Part shown: piece after piece, positions 48,680-57,842 of the stretch
Numbering within the stretch: the stretch's first letter is position 1
Layout of the letters: every line of letters starts with the position of its first letter
Origin: VRUE01 sp963824215
GTDB lineage: Bacteria > Actinomycetota > Thermoleophilia > Solirubrobacterales > 70-9
DNA: 64,000 nucleotides
Direction of reading: 5' to 3'
NCBI GenBank assembly: GCA_963824215.1
Contig: CAWGOE010000004.1
Span: 992,001 to 1,056,000, forward strand
The notes under the pieces: model-generated
The model's database searches: none
Told to the model about the DNA's origin: nothing
Seen by the model: the letters and a program-made list of their open reading frames with translations, nothing else
Program-made: the position numbers and the translations under genes

Positions 48680-49419
48680 GCCGAGCTCACCGGACCCGGG
48701 CGCAGTGCGTCCGGGTCGTGGCCGGGAATGACGCGGGCGCCGCCATCCCGCAGTGCGCGCAAGCGTTCGGCGGAGTCGCGTTGCACGGCGTGGTCGTCGG
48801 CGAAGGCCGGGAAGCGGCGGTCGTCGAGAGTCGAGTCGAAGTAGGCGACATCGGCGCCGAGGACCAAGTCTTCGCCGATGCGAACGGACTGGTGGCCGGG
48901 GGTGTGACCAGGCGTCAGCAGTAGCTCGATCGAGCCGTCACCAAGGAGGTCGTGGTCGCCGTCGACGAGGATCAGCTCGCGCTCGTCATCTACGTAGTCA
49001 CGCGGGAAGAAGAAGTTCCGCTTGATCGACTCGGGATCATTGCCAGCCTCCCACTCGCGGCGCTGGACGACGACCGGGATATTCGAGGGCAGCAGCGAGA
49101 GGCCGCCCGCGTGGTCCCAATGCAGATGGGTGAGAACGATCTTGGTGATCGTCGTCGTGTCGATCTGCTCGTCGATCGGCTGGTCGAGCTCGAAGGAGAA
49201 GAGGCTCATCGTCTCCGCGCCGTCGTAGAACGTCGACGCGTTCCCGCAGACACCGGGATGCAGGCCGGTGTCGATCAGGATCCGCTCGCAGTCCGTCTCG
49301 ACTAGGTAGGCGGGGACCGGGAAGCGAATGCTCTTCTCGGGATCTTCGCCCTGGCGCCAAATGGCCGCGGAAGCGGTCATCCAACCGACGTTCAGCATCT
49401 CGACCTTCACCGATGGCAT
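48676..49419 (-). CDS. Metallo-beta-lactamase-fold hydrolase (AHL-lactonase-like)
   Basis: 247-residue zinc hydrolase. Its HLHWDHAGG is the H-x-H-x-D-H metal motif, LLTPGHTPGHQSV gives the next histidine, LVLGADVAYFD the bridging aspartate and VIPGHDP the last histidine. The layout, with a YLVETDCERILIDTGLHPG start and FELDQPIDEQI middle, resembles N-acyl-homoserine lactonases (AttM/AiiA group), though many relatives have other substrates. The start is uncertain; a second ATG seven codons later is preceded by a better ribosome-binding site. It diverges from the carboxypeptidase-like gene with 10 bases between ATG codons. Confidence 0.83.
   Translation of the reverse strand: MPSVKVEMLNVGWMTASAAIWRQGEDPEKSIRFPVPAYLVETDCERILIDTGLHPGVCGNASTFYDGAETMSLFSFELDQPIDEQIDTTTITKIVLTHLHWDHAGGLSLLPSNIPVVVQRREWEAGNDPESIKRNFFFPRDYVDDERELILVDGDHDLLGDGSIELLLTPGHTPGHQSVRIGEDLVLGADVAYFDSTLDDRRFPAFADDHAVQRDSAERLRALRDGGARVIPGHDPDALRPGPVSSA
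48693..48717. terminator. Hairpin with 7-bp stem between convergent genes
   Basis: GACCCGG / CCGGGTC around an 11-base loop, just after the stop of the lipoprotein gene and inside the 3' coding end of the MBL gene. Confidence 0.45.
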
Positions 49420-49429
49420 TCTGCCGGTG

Positions 49430-50221
49430 ATGGGGCTCGCGCGCTCGTGGCGTCTTCCGTCCGTACAGATCCTCACCTTGGCCGGCCTTGCCTGCATGTT
49501 CGGCTTCGGGATGGCCGGACCCCTCCTCGAGACGGCTTCGGCGAGGGAGCGCACAGTGATCGGGCATTCGGTCCGCGGCCGTGCGATCACCGCCACCCTA
49601 AGAGGCGACCCGGAGGCTCCAGGGCGCGTCCTGGTGATCGGCTGCATTCACGGCAACGAGCCTGCCGGCATGCGGGTAGCACGCAGGTTGATCACCGGGG
49701 CCCCAGCCCGCGATGCGGCGATCTGGGTAGTTCCATCGCTCAACCCAGATGGCGTCGCAGCCGGCACGCGTGGGAATGCCCGTGGGGTCGACCTCAACCG
49801 CAACTTTCCCTTCGACTGGCAGCCGCTGGACGGGCTCGAATACTCCGGTGCGCGCGCCCTCTCCGAGCCGGAGTCGCGCGCGGCTCGGCGTTTGATCCTG
49901 CGGCTGAAGCCCGACATCACGATCTGGTTTCACCAGCCCTTCGAGTTGGTCGACCGCTCTGGTGGGGACCCGCTGGTCGAGCGTCGCTTCTCGCAGTTGG
50001 TCGGTCTGCCGTTGGTTCGGCTCAGGCGCTATCCCGGCAGCGCTTCGAGCTGGCAGAACCACGCGCTGCCGAGGAGCACCGCGTTCGTCGTCGAGCTGCC
50101 CTCGGCGGTGAGCGGCGAGCTGGTCGGGCGCGCCATGAGGGCGGTACGGACCCTGGCAAACGAGTACGGGAGCCCGCGCATCGGCGACGCGACCGCAACG
50201 GGCTCAGCCGCTGGCCTCTGA
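49430..50221 (+). CDS. Exported M14-type zinc carboxypeptidase-like protein
   Basis: 263 residues. The N-terminal 38 have a hydrophobic signal sequence (VQILTLAGLACMFGFGMAG). The M14 zinc site begins GCIHGNEPAGMRVARRL (H-x-x-E), followed by VVPSLNPDGVAAGTRGNARG and VDLNRNFPFDW, where Asn-Arg binds the substrate carboxylate. The third ligand is the histidine in ITIWFHQPFELVDRSGG. The late catalytic glutamate may be that of TAFVVELP. Such proteins cut amino acids from peptides or peptidoglycan stems. It ends 18 bases into the convergent nitroreductase-family gene. Confidence 0.82.
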   Translation: MGLARSWRLPSVQILTLAGLACMFGFGMAGPLLETASARERTVIGHSVRGRAITATLRGDPEAPGRVLVIGCIHGNEPAGMRVARRLITGAPARDAAIWVVPSLNPDGVAAGTRGNARGVDLNRNFPFDWQPLDGLEYSGARALSEPESRAARRLILRLKPDITIWFHQPFELVDRSGGDPLVERRFSQLVGLPLVRLRRYPGSASSWQNHALPRSTAFVVELPSAVSGELVGRAMRAVRTLANEYGSPRIGDATATGSAAGL

Positions 50222-50725
50222 CTCGCGCGGGCTGAGCTGCACGATCGGGATCGTCCGGTTTGCCTTCGCCGCCTCGCGACGGTAGGCGGCATAGGGAGCA
50301 AAGACACGATCGGCCGAGTGCCAGAGCCTCTCTCGCTCCGCTTCGTCGCCGACGACCGTCGCCCGCATCGGCACCCCACCGAGGGTGACCTCGGGGTCGG
50401 CCTGGAGATTGTGAAACCACGCTGGGTGCTCCGCGAGGCCGAGCTTCGAGGCGACGACCGTGACCCGGTCCCCGTCGTGGAAGTAGATGACCACGTTGCG
50501 CCTCAGCTCGCCGCTCTTCGCGCCTCGCGTTTCGAGCAGGGCCGTGGGCATGACGAGGCCCAGGCCAAGCCGGCCCCGCGTCGCCCGCATCAGATACGGA
50601 TCGACCTTCCAGACGAGGTGAACCGACATGAATCTGCCCAAGCGGGTGTTGGCAAGCGCCACGTAGACGCGGCTGAGCAAGCTGGGGGGCCTGGTGGGAT
50701 CTACATACCTGAGCCGAGCGGGCAT
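50204..50725 (-). CDS. F420-dependent nitroreductase/quinone reductase family protein (Ddn-like)
   Basis: 173-residue split-barrel protein. ALLETRGAKSGELRRNVVIYFHDGDRVTVVASKLGL and HPAWFHNLQADPEVTL are hallmark segments of the deazaflavin-dependent nitroreductase family, which uses coenzyme F420. ERERLWHSADRVFAPYAAYR follows as usual. Members reduce quinones or activate nitro compounds; physiological substrates are mostly unknown. The presence of this family supports an actinobacterial origin. Confidence 0.85.
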   Translation of the reverse strand: MPARLRYVDPTRPPSLLSRVYVALANTRLGRFMSVHLVWKVDPYLMRATRGRLGLGLVMPTALLETRGAKSGELRRNVVIYFHDGDRVTVVASKLGLAEHPAWFHNLQADPEVTLGGVPMRATVVGDEAERERLWHSADRVFAPYAAYRREAAKANRTIPIVQLSPRESEASG

Positions 50726-50788
50726 TGCCGCAGCTTCCCAGGTCCCCAGCGCTGATCGTCGCGCCGCCTCGGCCTCCGCCGGCTCGCC

Positions 50789-51591
50789 CTATCCGACCTT
50801 GATCCGCTGCAGCGGCCGGGCACTCGGCTCTGAGGCTCCAGGCACCTGGCCCAGCTCGACACGGCGAAGGGCCGCCTCCCATGCCACGTCTTCCTCACGC
50901 CAGAAAGCTTCCAGACGCCGACGCTGGCGGCGACGCCTGATACGAACATTGGCATAGGCGGCGATGAGACTGAGCACGACGATGGCCAGCAACGTCAGAG
51001 CGTAGGAGCTCGCGGACATCCCACCACCCGAATCCGCGAACGATGCAGCCGCCGCCGGGGGCGCCGAGCTGACGCCGCCGCCCTTAGGCTGGGCAGAGTG
51101 GCCCACCGACACCGCGCCGCCGATCGCAGCATCAACGGCGCTGTTGGGCTTGGCCGCCGGCGCCGTCTCAGCCACCGTTGGTTGCACTACTGGGGCGGCG
51201 CTTTCGACCTGAGGCGTGCTCGCAGGTTCTTCGACAGTCGACGGGGATGACGATTCGGGTTCGTAGGCCCCGCCTGAATCGGGGGGTACGAGGGCGCCTC
51301 GCTCTTCGGCGCAGCCTTTTCTGGAACCACGCCGCTGCCGACCGAGCTTCCGTGCTGCAGCGGCGCGGCGCCGCCGCTGGAATCCTCCCCACCAGAACCT
51401 TGCGGTGACCATTCCGTCGAAGCCGGCGCACCAGGTTGGCCTGAGCCGCCGGGAGGTTCGACAGCTGCTCCCCCCGACCCGCTGGATTCTTCACCCAGCG
51501 CGAGCGCGCCCGCCGGCGCGCCAACGAGCAGGACAAGCGCGGCGACGACCACCGAGAGCACAAGACGACTGCTGCGAAAAAGCTTGCTCAT
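50789..51591 (-). pseudogene. Exported membrane-anchored protein, frame broken at a C6 run
   Basis: Reads as a signal peptide (LVLSVVVAALVLLVGAPAGALA) followed by a Gly/Ser/Pro/Glu-rich extracellular region. In a second frame it continues as a similar region (YEPESSSPSTVEEPASTPQV), a membrane helix (ALTLLAIVVLSLIAAYANV) and a basic cytoplasmic tail with RRRRQRRRLEAFWREED. The switch falls exactly at six consecutive C on the coding strand (about 51280-51285): one added base restores a single 268-residue protein. I mark it as broken, but phase variation or a sequencing error would mean a functional gene. The intact product would be a single-pass cell-surface protein of unknown role. Confidence 0.65.
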
Positions 51592-51653
51592 CTCCCGGGC
51601 TTGCTCCGTCAGAGTGAAGTGGATGGACGAATTGATGGGGTCGATGGACAAAT

Positions 51654-51682
51654 AGTCTAAGTTGGGGCGCAAATTTTGCCAA
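51654..51682 (-). promoter_or_regulatory. Promoter of the exported C6-run gene
   Basis: TTGGCA, a 17-base spacer, then TAGACT. It predicts a leader of about 57 bases before the ATG, unlike the leaderless genes. Confidence 0.6.
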
Positions 51683-51764
51683 GAAAAAGATGCTGAGAGC
51701 GAGTAAAGCTTGACTGGTGGAGCCAAAAAGGCGATTGAGGTCATGATCGGGAGGGTGGGCTGAG

Positions 51765-54402
51765 ATGCGGATGCCCCACCGGTCCGCGTTTGGAGCACTG
51801 GCTGGCGCCGGGCTTTCAACCAGCCTCGGCTTGCTGCTTGCAGTCACGTCATCGGCCGCCCCGCCGAGCCTGAGCATCGTGGCCGTCGATGCAGTAATCG
51901 GGCAGGCGATTCAAGCAACGGCGCAACTCACGGAAAGCCCAAACGCAGAAGGAGAAATCTCCTTCGAAGTCTTCGGCCCCGACGACCCCAGCTGCTCCGG
52001 GCCCGCGCTGAGCCCCGCCCCAGCTTCGGCCTCGGTAAGCGGCGAAGGCGAATATTCCTCAGGGGGAGCTCACCCCGCCCGAAGCGGGCGTCTACCACTG
52101 GAGCGCCCATTACTCGGGCGACGTCGAAAACCCCGCTGCCGACTCCACCTGTTCGGCGTTCTCAACGGTGGGCAAGGAGAGTCCCGACTTGACGGCCACC
52201 GCAAGCGACGGCGTCGTTAACACCGGGATACACGACGAAGCGACCGTAACCGGGTTTTCTCCGACCGGTGAAGTGATCTTCCGGGTCTACGGGCCGACCG
52301 ATGCCACCTGCGTGACGCCGCTGGAAACGAGCGCCGTACCGCTCGGCGGCGGCCACGCCACCTCGGCGGATTTCCTTCCTCAGCAAGCCGGCGGGTTCCG
52401 CTGGACCGCTGAATACGCGGGCGACGACAACAACGAGTCGGTCAGCCTGCCTTGCGGAGCCCCCAACCAGACCTCGGCCGTCAGCAAGGCCTCGCCGAGC
52501 CTCGCTGGCGTGGCGACCTCTGCAGTCGTGGTCGGCTCCTCGATCACCGACGCGGTGACCTTGTCGAGTGGATTCGAGGCCAGTGGCCAGCTCGTTTTCC
52601 GCGCTTATGGCCCGGGCGACGCGACGTGCGCGACCACTCCCAAATATGAAGCGACGGTGGCAGTCGATGACAACGGCCCCTACTCCCCGGCTGGCTTCTC
52701 GCCGCCGGCGGGGCTGTATCGGTGGACCGTGAACTACGCGGGCGATGACAACAACGAGTCGGTCAGCCTGCCTTGCGGAGCCCCCAACCAGACCTCGGCC
52801 GTCAGCAAGGCCTCGCCGAGCCTCGCTGGCGTGGCGACCTCTGCAGTCGTGGTCGGCTCCTCGATCACCGACGCGGTGACCTTGTCGAGTGGATTCGAGG
52901 CCAGTGGCCAGCTCGTTTTCCGCGCTTATGGCCCGGGCGACGCGACGTGCGCGACCACTCCCAAATATGAAGCGACGGTGGCAGTCGATGACAACGGCCC
53001 CTACTCCCCGGCTGGCTTCTCGCCGCCGGCGGGGCTGTATCGGTGGACCGTGAACTACGCGGGCGACGAGAACAACGAGTCGGTCAGCCTGCCTTGCGGA
53101 GCCCCCAACCAGACCTCGGCCGTCAGCAAGGCCTCGCCGAGCCTCGCTGGCGTGGCGACCTCTGCAGTCGTGGTCGGCTCCTCGATCACCGACGCGGTGA
53201 CCTTGTCGAGTGGATTCGAGGCCAGTGGCCAGCTCGTTTTCCGCGCTTATGGCCCGGGCGACGCGACGTGCGCGACCACTCCCAAATATGAAGCGACGGT
53301 GGCAGTCGATGACAACGGCCCCTACTCCCCGGCTGGCTTCTCGCCGCCGGCGGGGCTGTATCGGTGGACCGTGAACTACGCGGGCGATGACAACAACGAG
53401 TCGGTCAGCCTGCCGTGCGGGGCCACGAATCAGGCTTCGGCCGTGGGCACGATCACTGCGACCCTCGCCGCCAGCGCCACCAACGGTACGGTCGGAAACC
53501 CGGTAACGGCTACGGCGTCGATCCAGGACGGGGCGATCCCTACGGGGCAGATCACGTTCAAAGCGTTCCCGTCCGAGGACATGAATTGCTCTGGTGCCGC
53601 AGCCCTCAGCTCGACGGTCAAAGCTTCGGGGAACGGCTCGTACCACTCGGCCGCATTCGTGCCTTCTCGGGTCGGCGCGTTCCGCTGGACCGTCAGCTAC
53701 TCGGGCGATCAAAACCACGCCCCTGCAAGTGTTAGTTGCGGCAAAGCAACGTCCAATGTCTCTCAAGCACGTCCGTCGATCGCCAGCGACGTCTCGCAGC
53801 GACTGACGGTTGGGACCCCCTTCAAGGTCACGGCAACGCTGCAGGGAGGCTACGAGCCCGGCGGCACGATCACCTTTGAGATCTATCGGCGGGTCGGGGC
53901 AGGCTGTGCCCGACCAGTGGTCGTTGGCGCCGTTCCGGTAGCCGGAAACGGCACGATCAGCTCGGGACCCCTGGTTGCGCGACAGCCCGGCGCCTACAGC
54001 TTCGGCGCCAGCTACTCGGGTGACGCTGCGAATCAAAGCGCAACCTATTCGTGTGGTCCGTTCAGCCCTTCGGCCCAGGTGTATCGGCGAACGCCGAAAG
54101 TGAAACCGCGGGCCCGCCTCAAGGGCAGTAATGAAATCTCGATTCGCGCACGTCTCTCAGGCGCCGCTTCACCCTCGGGCACGATCAACTTTCGGCTATA
54201 CCGCCCGAGCGACAAACAGTGCAAACGCAAGCCCGCGTTCAGCGGCGGCGTCACCGTAAGGTCAAATGGCAGCTACCTGCTGGCCCAGTACTTCGCGACC
54301 AAACCAGGCGTCTACCGCCTCAGCGCCGGCTACTCCGGCGACCAGCGCAACCGCCAATACAAACCCACCTGTGGCAACGCCCAGCAGATCCGAGTCGGCT
54401 GA
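51765..54402 (+). CDS. Secreted multi-domain Ig-like repeat protein, frame broken at a G5 run
   Basis: An N-terminal signal peptide (GLSTSLGLLLAVTSSAA) and about eight Ig-like domains of ~107 residues with the repeated core FxVYGPxDATC ... FRWTxxYAGDxNNESVSLPCG. The first domain breaks at five G (about 52063-52067): deleting one base joins it to the long downstream frame and restores GELTPPEAGVYHWSAHYSGD. Domains 3-5 are nearly identical; domains 6-8 are diverged, and the last ends with CGNAQQIRVG. Each domain has paired cysteines. Expected to be an extracellular adhesin- or matrix-like protein. The break could be real inactivation, phase variation or a sequencing error. Confidence 0.72.
52414..53413 (+). 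repeat. Three 321-bp tandem repeats (107 codons each) plus a partial fourth
   Basis: Units begin at 52414, 52735 and 53056 and differ only at a few bases near GACGACAAC; the fourth start at 53377 continues for about 37 bases. Identity at the DNA level, including silent positions, means recent duplication or gene conversion. Confidence 0.88.
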
Positions 54403-54443
54403 CTCGCCGGGGCGCTCACGCCGGGGGAAATCGGTGTAACTGC

Positions 54444-55238
54444 TCAGCGCGGCGCGGTCGCGATCTTCATCGCCCTCGCCGTGACCGAGAGCGATGATGG
54501 TTCCCACTCTTGCCGCTCCTCGGGCGACCAGGCGTAGGCCGGCGTGCCGTCGACGACGAGCTCTGAAATCTCCGGCCGTTTGAGCTCACGCGCGGACCAG
54601 TCATAGAGACGACGCAAGCGCGGTTGGATCACCGCGTAGTCGAGTATCCGGCCAAAGGTGTGCTCAGCTCGCAGGTAAATCTCGAGGTCGTCGTCGACCG
54701 GATACCGGTTCGGGAGCACCCGACCCATCGAGAGGAAGACGCCGGCCATTCCCAAGCGCGGGTCACCGAGGGGCCGACCACAGGGGGCCATGCGGCCGAG
54801 CGCTAGCCGCGGCGCGGCGACAAGGGCGTGCGCGTAGAGCACGCGGAGAAGGACGACATTGAGGAAGAACCGCTCCGTCCGGCTCTCCCCTTCGGCAAGA
54901 TCGAGATGGTCGACGTATGCAGCAACGATGCTCGCGTTGTGCGCTCGATACCAGGTCCTGGCCGTTGGCCGCTCGACGAAGGCGTCCCAGAGCCCGATCG
55001 TCGGCGTCGATGCCCGCCCGCCGCGACCGCCGGCGCGCTCGACCGCCTCACACCCGTCCCGCAACAGCCGCTCGTTCATCGCCCGCCACCACCTGCTGCC
55101 GGGCGGCTCGGCGTCGAGCGCGTTGAGAACGCCCCGCCGGGCCTCCCAGCGCATGAAGGACATTGCCGCCCGCCGGAACGGGAGGTGCCGAGGAGCGTCG
55201 CCCGTCGGCCCTTTGTAGGTCGAACTCGCGAGCGCCAA
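54444..55238 (-). CDS. Conserved hypothetical protein
   Basis: About 264 residues, no assigned function. Characteristic segments are SFMRWEARRGVLNALDAEPP, GSRWWRAMNERLLRDGCEAV, ARTWYRAHNASIVAAYVDHL, SRTERFFLNVVLLRVLYAHA and DPRLGMAGVFLSMGRVLPNR. I recall related actinobacterial proteins annotated only as hypothetical. Largely helical and probably soluble. The start is uncertain: the open frame runs back through the tRNA-Pro gene, so the TTG at the chosen site or a later ATG (55163) are the realistic options. Confidence 0.65.
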   Translation of the reverse strand: MALASSTYKGPTGDAPRHLPFRRAAMSFMRWEARRGVLNALDAEPPGSRWWRAMNERLLRDGCEAVERAGGRGGRASTPTIGLWDAFVERPTARTWYRAHNASIVAAYVDHLDLAEGESRTERFFLNVVLLRVLYAHALVAAPRLALGRMAPCGRPLGDPRLGMAGVFLSMGRVLPNRYPVDDDLEIYLRAEHTFGRILDYAVIQPRLRRLYDWSARELKRPEISELVVDGTPAYAWSPEERQEWEPSSLSVTARAMKIATAPR

Positions 55239-55384
55239 GCGCGCCCGGGGGTCATCACGGGCCGCGGCTACCTTGGCCGCCGCAATCGTGGCGGCTTCCC
55301 CATCGACGGTGCTTGCCCTTCCCTCGCTGATCGCGCGATTCTTACCGAGGAACCAAAAGCCCGCTCTCCAAGCGGGCTCTGCAA

Positions 55385-55458
55385 TCGGGGAGACAGGATT
55401 TGAACCTGCGACCGCTCGGCCCCCAGCCGAGTGCGCTACCAGACTGCGCCACTCCCCG
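55385..55458 (-). tRNA. tRNA-Pro (anticodon GGG)
   Basis: 74 bases: acceptor CGGGGAG/CTCCCCG, D arm with GCGCAGTCTGGTAGCGC, anticodon stem CTCGG/CCGAG with loop CTGGGGG, T arm GCAGGTTCAAATCCTGT. The neighbouring conserved hypothetical gene lies downstream on the same strand. Confidence 0.92.
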
Positions 55459-55537
55459 TGGCTGCTCCTCATTCTGACGGATTCGGGCAAACTGTCGAGG
55501 CGCGGCGGGTAGCAGCTATGAGGCGACTCGCGGCCAC

Positions 55538-55608
55538 GCGGCGGTAGCTCAACGGTAGAGCCTCAGCCTTCCAAGCTGATGACGCGGGTTCGATTCCCGT
55601 CCGCCGCT
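55538..55608 (+). tRNA. tRNA-Gly (anticodon TCC)
   Basis: 71 bases: acceptor GCGGCGG/CCGCCGC, D arm AGCTCAACGGTAGAGC, anticodon stem around the loop CTTCCAA, T arm CGGGTTCGATTCCCG. Confidence 0.92.
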
Positions 55609-55642
55609 TCAGTCGCTGCTTCGCCTGCCGATATGGCTGGGG

Positions 55643-56905
55643 ATGGAGCTCGGTGGACAGCAGCGACTCGCAATCGCCGTCGCCCTTGCCGCAGTGGCCT
55701 TCGTGCTGGTCGCGATCGGGACCAGCGCGGGTGTGCTGGACGGTGGCCAGGTCGAGTCGGAGAGCGATTCGGCGAGCAGCGGGCCAACCCGTGACGCTCA
55801 GGCATCCGAGCCAATCGACTGGCCGTTCTTCGGGCGCGTGCCCGAGCGCACGCATTACCTCCCCGACGAAGGGCGCGCGCTCACTCCGCCGCTGCGCGAA
55901 GCGTGGTCGGTCAACACGCACGCGCTGATTGAGTTCCCGCCGGCGATCGCCAACGGGGTCGCTTACGTGATCAACAAGTACGGCAACGGCAAAGCGGTGC
56001 GGCTCAGCGATCGCAAGGTGCTGTGGGAAGTGAGGGTCCACCCGAGCAACCACGGCAAACCGACCGACGTGACCGCCCCGGTCTACCACCAGGGCCGTGT
56101 CTACGGCGCCTTTCTCGACGGCAATGTCGCCGCTGGCGACGCCGAGACCGGCAAGCGCGTCTGGGTACGCAAGCTGAGTGGCCACCTCGAATCCTCGCCG
56201 CTGACGATCGGCGAAACGCTCTATCTCGGCACCGACACGACCGACGTTGTCGCGCTGCGCACCTCCGATGGCGGCACACGCTGGCGCTTCAACTCCCCCG
56301 GCGCGATCAAAGCCAGTCCCAGCTTCCATGAGGGCAACGTGTTCGTCGCCGACTACGAGGGGTCGATGTTCGCCCTGGAGGCGGACAGCGGCGAGCCCGC
56401 CTGGCGGACCAACACGACCACGGTGCCGCCCTTCGGTCGCGGCGGCTTCTTCTCCTCGCCCGCGATCGGCTTCGGCAATGTCTACGCCGCCCGCGACGAC
56501 GGCACCGTCTTCGCCTTCGATGAAGAGACCGGCAAGGTTGCCTGGTCATTTGACACTGGCGGCCAGGTCTACGGCTCGCCCGCCATAGCCCAAGTCCCCG
56601 GCACCCCGGCCAGCGTCTACATCGGCGCCGAAAACGGTCGCTTCTTCGCCCTCAATGCGCGCAGTGGCAAGCGGCGCTGGACCTACGACGTCGGCGGCCC
56701 GGTCCCCGGTACCGCGGTGGTGATCGGCCAGACCGTCTACACCTCCAGCTTCAAAACCGACAAGACGATTGGCCTCGACGCCCGCAGCGGCAAAAGAACC
56801 TTCCAGACGGGACAGGCCGGATACACCCCGGTCATCTCCGATGGTGAGCGCCTCTACCTGATCGGCTACTTCGAGCTGATCGGGCTGGAGCCGACCAAGC
56901 GCTGA
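55643..56905 (+). CDS. PQQ-like beta-propeller membrane-anchored protein
   Basis: 420 residues. The N-terminal AIAVALAAVAFVLVAIG is a signal anchor, so the propeller lies outside the membrane. Blade motifs repeat through the protein: GDAETGKRVWVRKLSG, LRTSDGGTRWRFNSPG, LEADSGEPAWRT, FDEETGKVAWSFDTGG, LNARSGKRRWTYDVGG and LDARSGKRTF. This is the same fold as the lipoprotein near 6 kb but with different sequence and no lipobox, so they are not recent copies. Without catalytic motifs it is probably a structural, assembly or binding protein. The space after tRNA-Gly is only 34 bases. Confidence 0.8.
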   Translation: MELGGQQRLAIAVALAAVAFVLVAIGTSAGVLDGGQVESESDSASSGPTRDAQASEPIDWPFFGRVPERTHYLPDEGRALTPPLREAWSVNTHALIEFPPAIANGVAYVINKYGNGKAVRLSDRKVLWEVRVHPSNHGKPTDVTAPVYHQGRVYGAFLDGNVAAGDAETGKRVWVRKLSGHLESSPLTIGETLYLGTDTTDVVALRTSDGGTRWRFNSPGAIKASPSFHEGNVFVADYEGSMFALEADSGEPAWRTNTTTVPPFGRGGFFSSPAIGFGNVYAARDDGTVFAFDEETGKVAWSFDTGGQVYGSPAIAQVPGTPASVYIGAENGRFFALNARSGKRRWTYDVGGPVPGTAVVIGQTVYTSSFKTDKTIGLDARSGKRTFQTGQAGYTPVISDGERLYLIGYFELIGLEPTKR

Positions 56906-56957
56906 GCGCCGCCAGGCGGATCTCACATTTATCCGTCGGCCGTCGTTGAATGTGTGC

Positions 56958-57842
56958 ATGGAGCGAGAAGACCTCACCTTCAGGGCAGGCGCCGACGAGT
57001 GTGCGGCCTGGTTCTACCCAGCCGTAAATGATGAGGCGCCCGCGCCAATCGTCGTCATGGCGCACGGGCTCTCCGGAACGCGCCGCGATCGCCTCGGGGC
57101 TTTCGCGGAACGCTTCGCGGCGGCCGGCTTCGCGGCGCTCCTATTCGACCATCGCGGTTTCGGCGACAGCGGCGGCGAGCCGGATCTCTTCCATCCCCGG
57201 CGCCAGCTCGAGGACTGGCGCGCGGCGATCGGCCTTGCGCGCTCGCTACCCGGCATCGATCCTGGACGGGTCGCCACCTTCGGTTCCTCGATGGGCGGCG
57301 GCAACGCGCTTGCCGCCGCCGCGGACGATCGGCGGGTTGCGGCGGCTGTGAGCCAGGTGCCCTTCATCGACATCCTGCGCCAAGCCCACCGCTCGCCGCC
57401 GAGGGCGACGGCCCGAGCGCTGCTTGCGGCGGTCCGCGGTCACCATTTGCCCGCCGTCGGTCAGCCTCATGAGGCCGCTTTCATCAACGCCCCCGGCGGC
57501 GAGGCCGGCTGGCGCCACGTCGTCGCAATCGGCGAGGACTCGCGCTGGCGCAACAGGGTCTCGGCGCGCTGGCTCCTAGGCCGTCCCTACCGGCCGGCGC
57601 GCCACGCCGCCAAGCTCCATTGCCCATGGCTCGTCTGCGTCGGCGAGTCAGACCGGGTGGCAAAGCCCGGACCGGCGATCGCCGCGGCTCGCCGGGCGCC
57701 GCTCGGAGAGCTGCGCACCTACCCCGGCGTCGACCACTTCGACATCTACGACGGCCCAGAGCACGAGGCGGTCGTCGCCGACGAGATCGAGTTCCTGCAG
57801 CGCCATCTCCGAGAGCGGTCAGCTTCTACCAGGAGTCGATGA
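56958..57842 (+). CDS. Alpha/beta hydrolase (dienelactone-hydrolase-like / YcjY group)
   Basis: 294 residues. PIVVMAHGLSGTRRDRLGAF, LLFDHRGFGDSGGEPDLFHP and VATFGSSMGGGNALAAAADD with the nucleophile serine, followed by the acid in LVCVGESDRVAKPGPA and the histidine in GVDHFDIYDGPEHEA, make up an intact serine hydrolase. The D-H-R-G-F-G-D-S-G-G signature is that of the group with ester or amide substrates of unknown identity. An upstream in-frame TTG would add four residues; ATG is preferred. Ends 17 bases inside the convergent carboxylase gene. Confidence 0.83.
   Translation: MEREDLTFRAGADECAAWFYPAVNDEAPAPIVVMAHGLSGTRRDRLGAFAERFAAAGFAALLFDHRGFGDSGGEPDLFHPRRQLEDWRAAIGLARSLPGIDPGRVATFGSSMGGGNALAAAADDRRVAAAVSQVPFIDILRQAHRSPPRATARALLAAVRGHHLPAVGQPHEAAFINAPGGEAGWRHVVAIGEDSRWRNRVSARWLLGRPYRPARHAAKLHCPWLVCVGESDRVAKPGPAIAAARRAPLGELRTYPGVDHFDIYDGPEHEAVVADEIEFLQRHLRERSASTRSR

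Noticed and set aside
52414..53413. Regular repeats as a possible CRISPR array
   Set aside because: The unit is 321 bp of coding sequence with no short repeat/variable spacer pattern; no cas genes in the window.
52162..54036. Long minus-strand open frame (624 codons) across the Ig-repeat gene
   Set aside because: It mirrors the high-GC repeats of the plus-strand gene; its product is a low-complexity Arg/Gly/Asp repeat without domains. The plus-strand frame has a signal peptide, a conserved fold and cysteine pairs.
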